Shown here piece by piece: positions 19,039-29,787 of a stretch of DNA of 64,000 nt (within the stretch, counting starts at the first letter, position 1; every line of letters begins with the position of its first letter). The stretch comes from SCTD01 sp963781675 (GTDB lineage: Bacteria > Actinomycetota > Actinomycetes > Mycobacteriales > SCTD01): positions 558,001-622,000 of the forward strand of contig CAWAGF010000001.1 in NCBI GenBank assembly GCA_963781675.1, given 5' to 3'. The notes below the pieces were generated by a model that had not been told where the DNA came from, made no database searches, and saw only the letters and a program-made list of their open reading frames with translations. Made by a program: the position numbers and the translations under genes.

Positions 19039-19922
19039 ACCCGCGGACCGTCCAGGCGCTGACCGGCGTCGACCGCGCGTACGTCGAGGACCTGGTGCGC
19101 CGGGCCGTGGCCGAGGACCTGGCCGGCGGCGTCGACGTCACGAGCACCGCGACCGTCCCGGCGGACCTGCGCGGCGTCGCCGCCTTCGTGCCGCGCCAGG
19201 CCGGCGTGCTCGCCGGGGTCGGTGTCGCGCTCGCCGTGCTCGACCACGTGCTCGGCGACGACCTCGACCTGCGCCTGGTCGGGCAGGACGGCCAGGCCGC
19301 CGTCCGCGGCGAGGCGGTGCTCGAGGTCGAGGGCCCGGTGCGGCTGCTGCTCACGGCGGAGCGCACCGCGCTGAACCTGCTCTGCCACCTGTCCGGCATC
19401 GCCACGCTGACCCGCGCGTGGGTGGACGCCGTGGACGGCACCGGCGCCCGCATCCGCGACACCCGCAAGACGACCCCCGGCCTGCGCGCCCTGGAGAAGG
19501 CCGCCGTGCGGGCCGGCGGCGGCGTCAACCACCGGATGTCGCTGTCCGACGCCGCCCTCGTGAAGGACAACCACGTCGTCGCGGCCGGCGGCGTGCGCGA
19601 GGCGTTCGAGGCGGTCCGGCGGGAGTTCCCCGGCGTGCCGGTCGAGGTCGAGTGCGACACCCCCGCGCAGGTGCGCGAGGTGCTCGAGGCCGGCGCCGAC
19701 CTGGTGCTGCTCGACAACATGTCGCTGGAGCAGCTGCGCGAGTGCGTGGCCCTCTGCCGCGAGCGCGGCGTCCTCACCGAGGCCTCCGGCGGGCTGTCGC
19801 TCGACGTCGCCCGCGCCGTCGCCGAGACCGGCGTCGACTACCTCGCGGTCGGCGCGCTCACCCACTCCGCCCCGGTGCTCGACCTGGGCGTGGACCTGTC
19901 GACGGACCTGAGGACGACCTGA
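19035..19922 (+). CDS. nadC: quinolinate phosphoribosyltransferase (carboxylating)
   Basis: Makes nicotinate mononucleotide from quinolinate and PRPP. Motifs include EDLAGGVDVTSTATVP near the N-terminus, ERTALNLLCHLSGIATLT, RDTRKTTPGLRALEKAAVRAGG (substrate-binding Arg/Lys), and EVECDTPAQ with LLDNMS for the barrel. The 295-residue length is normal. GTG 19035 overlaps the nadB stop (GTGA) and TGATG joins it to coaX. Confidence 0.95.
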   Translation: MNPRTVQALTGVDRAYVEDLVRRAVAEDLAGGVDVTSTATVPADLRGVAAFVPRQAGVLAGVGVALAVLDHVLGDDLDLRLVGQDGQAAVRGEAVLEVEGPVRLLLTAERTALNLLCHLSGIATLTRAWVDAVDGTGARIRDTRKTTPGLRALEKAAVRAGGGVNHRMSLSDAALVKDNHVVAAGGVREAFEAVRREFPGVPVEVECDTPAQVREVLEAGADLVLLDNMSLEQLRECVALCRERGVLTEASGGLSLDVARAVAETGVDYLAVGALTHSAPVLDLGVDLSTDLRTT

Positions 19923-20677
19923 TGCTGCTCACCGTCGACGTCGGCAACACCAACATCGTCCTCGGCCTGTTCGACGGCGACCACCTGTTCGAGAGCTACC
20001 GCATCAAGACCGACCCGCGGGTCACGGCGGACGAGCTGGCGCTGATGTTCCGCGGCCTGCTGTCCGCGCAGCCGGCGCCGGACGGCGTCGCCGTCTGCTC
20101 CACCGTGCCGAGCGTGCTCGAGGAGCTGCGGCGCATGTTCGACCGGTACTTCTCCGACGTGCCGACCGTCGTCGTCGGCCCGGGCGTGAAGACCGGCGTA
20201 CCGCTGCTCTACGACAACCCGCGCGAGGTCGGCCCCGACCGCGTCGTGAACACCCTCGCCGCGCACACGCTCTACGGCGGCCCGGCCGTCGTCGTCGACT
20301 TCGGCACGTCCACCAACTTCGACGTCGTCAGCGCGAAGGGCGAGTTCCTCGGCGGGGCGCTCGCGCCCGGCATCGAGATCAGCGTCGACGCGCTGGCCGC
20401 CCGCGCCGCCCGGCTGTTCAAGGTCGAGCTCAAGCGTCCGCGCTCGGTCATCGGCAAGACGACCAACGAGGCGCTGCAGTCCGGCCTGCTCTACGGCTTC
20501 GCCGGACAGGTCGACGGCATGGTCCGGCGCATCTCCGACGAGCTCGGCGAGCGCCCCGTCGTGCTCGCCACCGGCGGCCTGTCCAACCTCATGTTCACCG
20601 TCTGCGAGACGCTCGACCACCACGAGCCGGACCTCACCCTGATCGGCCTGCGGCTGGTCTACGAGCGCAACAGCTGA
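19922..20677 (+). CDS. coaX: type III pantothenate kinase
   Basis: First enzyme of CoA synthesis from pantothenate, in the ASKHA fold. DVGNTN is at residues 5-10, then STVPSVL, DNPREVGPDRVVNTLAA, DFGTSTNFDVV and GGALAPGI with the catalytic Asp. The 251-residue length fits. It closes the operon DUF2520-panC-panD-nadB-nadC-coaX, joining pantothenate/CoA with NAD synthesis. The ATG overlaps the nadC stop by one base (TGATG). Confidence 0.95.
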   Translation: MLLTVDVGNTNIVLGLFDGDHLFESYRIKTDPRVTADELALMFRGLLSAQPAPDGVAVCSTVPSVLEELRRMFDRYFSDVPTVVVGPGVKTGVPLLYDNPREVGPDRVVNTLAAHTLYGGPAVVVDFGTSTNFDVVSAKGEFLGGALAPGIEISVDALAARAARLFKVELKRPRSVIGKTTNEALQSGLLYGFAGQVDGMVRRISDELGERPVVLATGGLSNLMFTVCETLDHHEPDLTLIGLRLVYERNS

Positions 20678-20719
20678 CCGCGTAGGGCACCCTGGGGCTC
20701 CCCCTGTCGAGGAGTCCTC

Positions 20720-23658
20720 GTGCGCAGCCCCCGTTCTCTGGCCCGTCCGCTGGCCCTCGGCCTGGTCCTGCTCTGCTCCGTGTCGGCGCTGCCGGCTGCC
20801 GCGGCGGGCGGTCCGTACGACGCCGGGGGCGCGGTGCTGAACATCCTCCCGCCGGGCTCGCGCGGGAACGCCTCCGCGCCGGACGCCCTCGCCGTCGGCC
20901 CGAGCCGCACGGCCACCGGCGACACCCCGGAGAACTTCGCCGACCAGCTCGAGATGTACGACGCCATCAACACTCAGGCGCCCGGGCAGATCACCGACCT
21001 GGCGGCCTACTTCAAGGACGCGCCGATCGACCTGCCGGACGACCAGGTGGTCAGCACGGAGACGCCGCGCGAGGGCGTGACCATCGACCGGGACCGCTTC
21101 GGCGTCCCGTTCGTCACCGGCGTGACCGCCGAGGACGTCGCGTACGGCGCCGGCTGGGCCGGCACCCACGACCGGATGTTCCTCACCGACCTGCTGCGCC
21201 ACGTCGGCGCCGCCCGGACTGCGGAGTTCCTCGGCGGCAGCCCGGCGAACGTCGCGATGGACGTCGACCAGCTCCGCTCGGCGGCCTACACCCGCGAGGA
21301 GGCGGAGGCGCAGCTCGACAAGACGCTGGCCCGCTACCCGGTCGAGGGCAAGAAGCTGCTCGCCCGGCTGGACGCGTTCCTCGAGGGCATCAACGACGCG
21401 CAGCGGGAGCTGTGCCCCGCGGCGTTCGGGCTGCCCGTCGGCAGCGTCACCGGAGGAGAGGCGCAGGTGGGCGTCGGCTTCGGCCCGGACTGCCCGGTGG
21501 AGTACGCCGCGCTGCGCAACCCGCCGACCGACTTCACCCGCGCGGACATCGTCTACATCGCCTCGCTCGTCGGCGGCATCTTCGGCAAGGGCGGCGGCGG
21601 CGAGACGGCCAACGCCCGCTGGCTGCAGCAGCTCGAGGCCAAGTACGGCCGCGCGCAGGCGACCCGCGTGTTCGAGGACCTCCGCGAGCGCAACGACGCC
21701 GAGGCGCCGACGACGGCGACGACCCGCTTCCCGTACGAGGGAGCGGTCGTGGACCCGGCGGCCCCCGGTGCGGCGCTGCCCGACCTCGACGCGACGACGG
21801 CGCCCGGCACCGGTGCGGACGCCGGCGGCTCCGGCCTGCCCGTCCCGCTGCCGCTCCCGCTGCCCGGGACCAGCGCGACCGCGGGCGTGGTCGACGGGCC
21901 GTTCGGACAGCTCGACCTCGGGCTGCGCCCGAAGGGCATGAGCAACGCGCTGCTGGTCGACGCGAAGCACTCGGTCACCGGCCACCCGACCGTCGTGTTC
22001 GGCCCGCAGACCGGCTACTTCACCCCGCAGCTGCTGACCGAGATGTCGCTGCGCGGACCGGGCATCGCCGCGCGCGGCGTCTCCTTCACCGGCACCCAGC
22101 TGATCGTCGAGCTCGGCCACGGCGTCGACTACGCGTGGTCGGCCACGTCGGCGTCCGGCGACCTCGTCGACACGGTCGCCGAGCGGCTGTGCAACGTCGA
22201 CGGCTCGCCCGCCACGGTCGAGTCCACCGCGTACCTCGTCGGCACGACGTGCACGCCGTTCGACGCGTACGTGCACACCGAGACCGCGCTGCCGACGGCC
22301 GCCGGGCCAGAGCCGCCGGACGGTCGTCAACCTGCAGGTGCAGCGGACCCGGCACGGCATCGTGCAGGAGCGGACCACCGTCAAGGGCAAGCCGGTCGCG
22401 CTGGTGCTGCAGCGCTCGACGTACGGCCAGGAGCTCGACTCGGCGGTCGGCTTCGCCCGCGTCAACGACCCCGACTTCACCAAGGACGCGGCGACCTTCG
22501 CACGCGCCTTCGACGGGCGTCGACTACACGTTCAACTGGTTCTACGTCGACGACCGCGACATCTCCTACTTCCAGAGCGGACTGCTGCCGGTACGCGCGC
22601 CGGGGGTCTCCTACGACCTGCCGCGGTTCGGCGACGAGGCGTTCGACTGGCGCGGCTTCGTGCCGTTCGACCGCAAGCCCAAGCAGACCAACCCGCCGCA
22701 GGGCTACCTGACGAGCTGGAACAACAAGCCCGCGCCGGGCTTCTCGGCCGCCGACAACCAGTGGGGCTACGGGCCGGTCTACCGGTCGCTGCTGCTCGAC
22801 CGGCGCATCCTGTCCCGCATCCGCGACGGCAAGAAGGTCACCCGCACCGGGCTGGTCGAGGCGATGCAGGACGCGGCCACGACCGACCTGCGCGGCGAGC
22901 AGCTGCTGCCGCTCCTGCTCGAGGCCGTCGGCAACGACCCGGCGCAGGCCGACGCCCTCGCCGTCCTGCGCACCTGGGTCGCGAGCTCGACCCACCGCGT
23001 CGACCGCGACCGCGACGGGGCGTACTCCGACGCCGCGGCGATCGCGCTGTTCGACGAGTGGTGGGAGGGCACCGACGGCTCGTCGGTCGCGAAGGAGGTG
23101 CTGCGCGGCACGCTCGGCGACCTGACCGACCAGCTGCCGCAGAAGATCGACGACCACCCGCGCCTCGGGCTCGGCTCGGCCTGGAACGGCGTCGCCTGGT
23201 ACGGCTACGTCCACAAGGACCTGCGCCAGGTGCTCGGCAAGCCGGTGACCGCGCCGTACTCCCGGACCTACTGCGGCGGCGGCTCGCTGGCGGCGTGCCG
23301 CACGCAGCTGCGGGCGTCGCTCGCGGCCGCCACGGCCCGCGTGCTCGCCGAGCAGGGGGTGACGGAGGTGTCCGCGCTGACCTACGACAAGAGCGAGGAC
23401 AACATCCGCGCGACGACCGCAGGCCTGGTCGGCACGCGCGAGATCGACTGGCAGAACCGGCCGACCTTCCAGCAGGTCGTCGGCTTCTCCACGCACCGCC
23501 CGCGCGGTGCCGTCGCCGCTCCGGCACCGGCCCGCCCGGCACCGGTCGCGACCGGCCAGCTCCCCGCGACCGGCCCGGCGCTGCCGGCGCTGGCCGCGCT
23601 GCTGCTCGTCGGGATGGCGGTGGCGCTCAGGCGCGGACGGACCGCCACACCTCGGTGA
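20720..23658 (+). CDS. LPATG-anchored penicillin acylase family protein, frameshifted twice
   Basis: Secreted Ntn-hydrolase of the penicillin/acyl-homoserine lactone acylase family. A signal peptide (RPLALGLVLLCSVSALPAAAA) follows GTG 20720, which has GAGGAG upstream. The catalytic Ser of KGMSNALLV is near residue 408, after a Pro/Gly-rich spacer. VTIDRDRFGVPFVTG and GAGWAGTHDRMFLTDLLRH are typical of the alpha chain. Extra bases near 22316 and 22515-22518 break the beta chain (true junctions P-R-T-V-V-N and F-D-G-V-D-Y-T). The C-terminus carries QLPATGPALPALAALLLVG then RRGR, a sortase sorting signal. The corrected protein is about 979 residues. The substrate is unknown. Confidence 0.85.
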
Positions 23659-24103
23659 CGTAGGGCAGGGCGAAGGGCTCCTGCGCGGGTGCCAGCTCGC
23701 GCACGCGCTGGAGCACCTCGACCCGCTCGGCCTCGGGCATCGTGATGAGCGCCGAGCGGGACGCGACGAGGTCGACCAGCAGGTCGGCGTCGAGCAGCTG
23801 CTCGTGGCGGAACTCCGCCCGCTCCGGCGCGGCGAGCTCCGCCGTGCCCTCGAGCACCTGCGCCCGCGCGGGGATCCGCTCGCGCATCTCCTCCGAGGGC
23901 TCCACGGCCACGACGTCGAGCCCGAGGTCGAGCAGGACGGCGGTGAGCTTGCCCGTGCCGGCGCCGAGGTCCAGCACCCGCTGCGCGCCGGAGGCGAGCG
24001 CCCAGCGCACCGCCTCCACCGGGTACGACGGCCGGGACCGGTCGTACACCTCGGCCGCTGCGCCGAAGGACCCCGCCCGCTCCCGCCACCGCTGGTCGTC
24101 CAT
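23627..24103 (-). CDS. class I SAM-dependent methyltransferase with an apparent internal deletion
   Basis: A 158-residue protein. The first 75 residues are a normal SAM-binding half: FGAAAEVYDRSRPSYPVEAV and VLDLGAGTGKLTAVL, then VVAVEPSEEM. The end matches the family C-terminus (RAEFRHEQLLDADLLVDLVASRSALITMPEAER, ALPYVTEVWR). The middle part, which in homologues of about 250 residues carries the substrate-binding loop and the later core strands, is missing: GTAE joins directly to LAAPERAEF. The reading frame stays open, so this is a clean in-frame loss. It overlaps the end of the convergent acylase gene by 32 bases. It is probably inactive. Confidence 0.65.
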   Translation of the reverse strand: MDDQRWRERAGSFGAAAEVYDRSRPSYPVEAVRWALASGAQRVLDLGAGTGKLTAVLLDLGLDVVAVEPSEEMRERIPARAQVLEGTAELAAPERAEFRHEQLLDADLLVDLVASRSALITMPEAERVEVLQRVRELAPAQEPFALPYVTEVWRSVRA

Positions 24104-24126
24104 GCCGCGAACCCTAGGCTGGCGGC

Positions 24127-25683
24127 GTGACCGACCTGCAGCCCGACGACGTCCCGGAGCAGGTGCGCATCCGGCGCGAGAAGTACGACCGGCTGCTCGC
24201 CGCCGGGACGCCGCCGTACCCGCTCGGCGCCCCGCGCACGACGTCGCTGGCCGAGGTGCGCGCGCGGTACGCCGACCTCGAGACCGACAGCGCGAGCGGC
24301 GACGTCGTCAGCATCACGGGCCGCGTCGTGCTCTCGCGCGTCGGCGGCAAGCTCTGCTTCGCGACGCTGCAGGAGGGCGCTGGTCCGGAGACGGCGCAGC
24401 TGCAGGTGATGGTCAGCCTGGACGGCGTCGGCGAGGAGCGGCTCGCGGCGTGGAAGTCCGACGTGGACCTCGGCGACCACGTCGGCGTCACCGGCGAGGT
24501 CATCAGCAGCCGCCGCGGCGAGCTGTCGGTCCTGGCCAGCTCCTGGGTGCTCACCAGCAAGGCGCTGCGCCCGCTGCCCGACAAGGTCAAGGGGCTGCGG
24601 GACCCGGAGGCGCGCGTCCGGCAGCGGTACGTCGACCTGATCGTGAACCCCGACAGCCGGCGGATGGTGCACGACCGCGCGGCGGTCGTGAAGGCGGTGC
24701 GCGACGTGCTGCACGCGCAGGACTTCGTGGAGGTGGAGACGCCGGTCCTGCAGACGGTGCACGGCGGCGCCGCGGCCCGGCCGTTCGCGACGCACCTCAA
24801 CGCGCTCGACCTCGACATGACGCTGCGCATCGCGCTGGAGCTGTACCTCAAGCGGCTCGTCGTCGGTGGCGTCGACAAGGTCTTCGAGATCGGCCGCATC
24901 TTCCGCAACGAGGGCGTCGACTCCACGCACTCGCCGGAGTTCACGATGCTCGAGTTCTACGAGGCGTACGGCGACTACGACACCGTCGCGGACCTCACCC
25001 GCGAGATGGTCCTCGAGGCCGCACGCCGCGTCGGCCGGACCACGGTGCCGGACGGGCAGGGCGGCGAGATCGACCTCGAGCAGCCCTGGCGCAGCGCGAC
25101 CCTGCACGAGCTGGTCAGCCACGCCGTCGGGGAGACCGTCGACGCGGGCACGCCGCTGGAGCACGTGGTCGCGCTGGCCGACGCGCACGACGTCGCGCTG
25201 CAGGACGGCTGGGACGCAGGAGAGGTCGTCCTCGAGCTGTACGAGAAGCTCGTCGAGCACACGCTGCTGCAGCCGACCTTCGTGCGCGACTACCCGGTCA
25301 GCGCGCGCCCGCTCGCCCGCGACCACCGCGACGACCCGCGGCTGGCCGAGGCGTGGGACCTCGTCGTCGCCGGGACCGAGCTGGCCACCGGCTACTCCGA
25401 GCTGGTCGACCCGGTGGAGCAGCGGCGTCGGCTCACCGAGCAGAGCATCAAGGCCGCCGGGGGCGACCCCGAGGCGATGCAGCTGGACGAGGACTTCCTG
25501 CGCGCGCTCGAGCACGGGGCGCCGCCGATGGGCGGTCAGGGGATGGGCATCGACCGGCTGGTGATGCTGCTGACCGGGGCGCCGATCCGGGAGACGATCC
25601 TGTTCCCGCTCCTGCGGCCGGAGGCCGGCCAGGGGCAGATCCGGCCGGAGGCCGCTCAGGGGCAGGGCGAGCCGGAGGCGTAG
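24127..25683 (+). CDS. lysS: lysyl-tRNA synthetase, class II
   Basis: Charges tRNA-Lys. An N-terminal OB-fold anticodon domain (about 55-165) is followed by the class II core. Motif 1 is near RAAVVKAVRDVL, motif 2 FEIGRIFRNEGVDSTHSPEFTMLE, and motif 3 GAPPMGGQGMGIDRLVML. The 518 residues include a tail that ends in two copies of a nine-residue RPEA-QGQ repeat. GTG 24127 starts 23 bases from the divergent methyltransferase. A 9-bp hairpin follows. Confidence 0.95.
   Translation: MTDLQPDDVPEQVRIRREKYDRLLAAGTPPYPLGAPRTTSLAEVRARYADLETDSASGDVVSITGRVVLSRVGGKLCFATLQEGAGPETAQLQVMVSLDGVGEERLAAWKSDVDLGDHVGVTGEVISSRRGELSVLASSWVLTSKALRPLPDKVKGLRDPEARVRQRYVDLIVNPDSRRMVHDRAAVVKAVRDVLHAQDFVEVETPVLQTVHGGAAARPFATHLNALDLDMTLRIALELYLKRLVVGGVDKVFEIGRIFRNEGVDSTHSPEFTMLEFYEAYGDYDTVADLTREMVLEAARRVGRTTVPDGQGGEIDLEQPWRSATLHELVSHAVGETVDAGTPLEHVVALADAHDVALQDGWDAGEVVLELYEKLVEHTLLQPTFVRDYPVSARPLARDHRDDPRLAEAWDLVVAGTELATGYSELVDPVEQRRRLTEQSIKAAGGDPEAMQLDEDFLRALEHGAPPMGGQGMGIDRLVMLLTGAPIRETILFPLLRPEAGQGQIRPEAAQGQGEPEA
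25615..25668 (+). repeat. tandem 27-bp repeat at the 3' end of lysS
   Basis: Two adjacent 27-base units each begin CGGCCGGAGGCCG and contain CAGGGGCAG. They encode RPEAGQGQI and RPEAAQGQG and are followed by a partial EPEA. They extend the LysS tail beyond the conserved core and look like a recent in-frame duplication. Confidence 0.75.
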
Positions 25684-25731
25684 GGAGCACGCGGGCCGGT
25701 CGCGCACGTCCACAGGTCGCCGCCGCAGCCT

Positions 25732-25753
25732 GGTGCGCGCAGGAGCGCGCACC
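25732..25753 (+). terminator. perfect 9-bp hairpin after lysS
   Basis: GGTGCGCGC, loop AGGA, GCGCGCACC. It lies about 50 bases after the lysS stop and 35 before the Uma2 start. It has a strong GC stem and no T-tract. A terminator is the simplest reading. Confidence 0.5.
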
Positions 25754-25788
25754 GCACGGTGTCGACGTGCCCCACGCCGAGGAGGACC

Positions 25789-26346
25789 ATGACCGCCGTG
25801 ACCACCAGCACCGGGCTCCCCTTCGGGCGCCCGCTCGTTCGTGACGACCTCGACGCGATGCCGGAGGACGGCCACCGCTACGAGCTGCTCGACGGGATGC
25901 TGCTCGTGAGCCCGGCACCGCGCCACCTGCACCAGCGCAGCGTCGGCAACCTCCACCTGCTCCTGCGCGCCGCCTGCCCGCCGGAGCTGGAGGTGCTGCT
26001 GGCGCCGTTCGACGTCGTGCTCGCGGACGACACCGTCCTGCAGCCCGACGTGCTCGTCGCGCCCCGCGCGCAGTTCACCGCGCGCGACCTGCCCGGCCCG
26101 CCGCTGCTCGCCGTCGAGGTGCTGTCGCCCAGCACCCGCCGCGTCGACCTGCTGCTCAAGCGCGACCGGCTGCAGGCCGCCGGCGTCCGGTCGTACTGGC
26201 TGGTCGATCCGGACGAGCCCGCGGTGACGGTCCTCGAGCTGGTGGACGGGACGTACGTCGAGCGCAGGCACGCCGCGGGTGACCAGCCGGTCGAGGTGCT
26301 GCTGCCGTTCCCCGTACGGCTCGTCCCGGCGGACCTCGTCGTCTAG
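25789..26346 (+). CDS. Uma2 family (DUF820) PD-(D/E)XK endonuclease-like protein
   Basis: A 185-residue protein of the Uma2/DUF820 family, a restriction-like nuclease fold that is abundant in cyanobacteria and actinobacteria. Likely active-site positions are the Glu of RYELLDGMLL, the Asp of LQPDVLVA, EVLSPST, and Lys of LLLKRDRL. ATG 25789 follows GAGGAGG by a few bases; an upstream in-frame GTG lacks such a site. No toxin or methylase partner is adjacent. The biological role of the family is poorly known. Confidence 0.82.
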   Translation: MTAVTTSTGLPFGRPLVRDDLDAMPEDGHRYELLDGMLLVSPAPRHLHQRSVGNLHLLLRAACPPELEVLLAPFDVVLADDTVLQPDVLVAPRAQFTARDLPGPPLLAVEVLSPSTRRVDLLLKRDRLQAAGVRSYWLVDPDEPAVTVLELVDGTYVERRHAAGDQPVEVLLPFPVRLVPADLVV

Positions 26347-26397
26347 ACCGGCACCGTCAGCCCGGCGGGTCCAGCCCTGCGCGTTGCTGCCGCTCAT

Positions 26398-26431
26398 CCG
26401 GGCCGGCTGCAGCGGGTGCCCGCTGGCCCGG
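26398..26431 (+). terminator. nested GC hairpin after the Uma2 gene
   Basis: An outer pair CCGGGCC/GGCCCGG encloses CAGCGGG-TG-CCCGCTG. It lies about 50 bases downstream of the Uma2 stop and 150 before lsr2. The two stems overlap by one base, so only one can form fully. It is a plausible terminator that insulates lsr2. Confidence 0.35.
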
Positions 26432-26537
26432 CCGACCCGACGGCCGTCCGCCGCACCCTTCCGCAAGATGGCGCCTTTCGCGCGCGGGAAAGCTCGACCT
26501 CGGCGCCCGAGTGCTTTCCTGCTTTTGCTTTCCCCCG

Positions 26538-26580
26538 CTGTTCCTGCTTTCCTCTGGGAAACGATTTCGAGGGGGAACAG
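26538..26580 (+). promoter_or_regulatory. AT-richer leader of lsr2 with nested inverted repeats
   Basis: This stretch is markedly richer in A and T than its surroundings. CTGTTCC (26538-26544) pairs with GGAACAG (26574-26580), and inside it TTTCC (26548-26552) pairs with GGAAA (26557-26561). The right arm overlaps the GAGGGGG ribosome-binding site. Pairing could mask initiation, or the AT-rich patch could be where Lsr2 binds its own gene. Both are inferences. Confidence 0.35.
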
Positions 26581-26582
26581 GA

Positions 26583-26948
26583 ATGGCGCAGAAGGTCCAG
26601 GTCATGCTCGTGTGCGACCTGCACGAGGACGAGGTCGAGGGCGTGGAGACGGTCGCCTTCGGGCTCGACGGCTCCGCGTACGAGATCGACGCGTGCGAGG
26701 AGCACGCCGCCGAGCTGCGCGACGCCTTCGCCCGCTTCGTCGGGTCCGCCCGCCGGGCCGGCCGCCCGGCCGCCGCCACCGGCGGCGCCCGGCGCGCCTC
26801 GCGCGGTCCGTCCCGCCCCGCCGCCGCGGGCAGCGACCGCGAGCGGGTGCAGGCGATCCGCGAGTGGGCGCGCAAGAACGGCCACACCGTCAGCGAGCGC
26901 GGCCGCCTGTCGGCCACCGTCCTGGAGGCGTACGAGAAGGCGCACTAG
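26583..26948 (+). CDS. lsr2: Lsr2-type nucleoid-associated protein
   Basis: Histone-like xenogeneic silencer that bridges AT-rich DNA, the actinobacterial counterpart of H-NS. The 121-residue protein has the N-terminal dimerisation domain (QVMLVCDLHEDEVEGVETVAFGLDG), a basic Arg/Ala-rich linker, and the C-terminal DNA-binding domain. The latter has IREWARKNGHTVSERGRLSATVLEAYEKAH, whose RGR is the minor-groove AT-hook. ATG 26583 is preceded by GAGGGGG. It stands alone with its own leader and terminator. Confidence 0.95.
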   Translation: MAQKVQVMLVCDLHEDEVEGVETVAFGLDGSAYEIDACEEHAAELRDAFARFVGSARRAGRPAAATGGARRASRGPSRPAAAGSDRERVQAIREWARKNGHTVSERGRLSATVLEAYEKAH

Positions 26949-26965
26949 CCCGCCTGCCACCCGCC

Positions 26966-26994
26966 GCAGCCCGTCCCCGCCGGGGGCGGGCTGC
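26966..26994 (+). terminator. terminator hairpin of lsr2
   Basis: GCAGCCCGTCCCC, loop GCC, GGGGGCGGGCTGC: a 13-bp stem with one G-T pair, 17 bases after the lsr2 stop. This is a strong hairpin without a T-tract. Confidence 0.6.
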
Positions 26995-27015
26995 CGCGCG
27001 ATCACCGCCGTGCGG

Positions 27016-27032
27016 TTTCGCTCCCGGCGTAC
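27016..27032 (+). promoter_or_regulatory. candidate ClgR-type operator upstream of clpC
   Basis: TTTCGCTCCCGGCGTAC resembles the actinobacterial ClgR box (CGC, five bases, GCG with A/T flanks; one mismatch from the core I recall from Corynebacterium). It lies about 130 bases before the clpC start. ClgR activates clp genes in actinobacteria, so the position is sensible, but the match is short. Confidence 0.3.
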
Positions 27033-27159
27033 GCGGCAGGGAACGCCCACCAGCCGGAAGGGGTTGGACGGAGGGTCACGACGAGTGGCGCGACCCCGGA
27101 GTCCCGGGGCTAGTGTGCGAGGACGAGGCGATGCGTCCCCGCCCCGTGAGGAGCGAGAC

Positions 27160-29673
<2,514 letters not shown>

Positions 29674-29690
29674 CCGCACCCGCACCGTCC

Positions 29691-29730
29691 CGTAGGGGCG
29701 GCCACCCGGACACGGGTGGCCGCCCCTGCG
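29691..29730 (+). terminator. strong terminator of clpC
   Basis: An AGGGGCGGCCACCC arm, loop GGACAC and GGGTGGCCGCCCCT arm form a perfect 14-bp stem that extends three more base pairs at the base. It begins 18 bases after the clpC stop and ends before the ribosome-binding site of the kinase gene. Confidence 0.75.
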
Positions 29731-29787
29731 GCGTTCCGCCCCGGAAGCGGTGCCCCCGCCGGTACGGTCGCCGCGAGGAGGTGGCGG

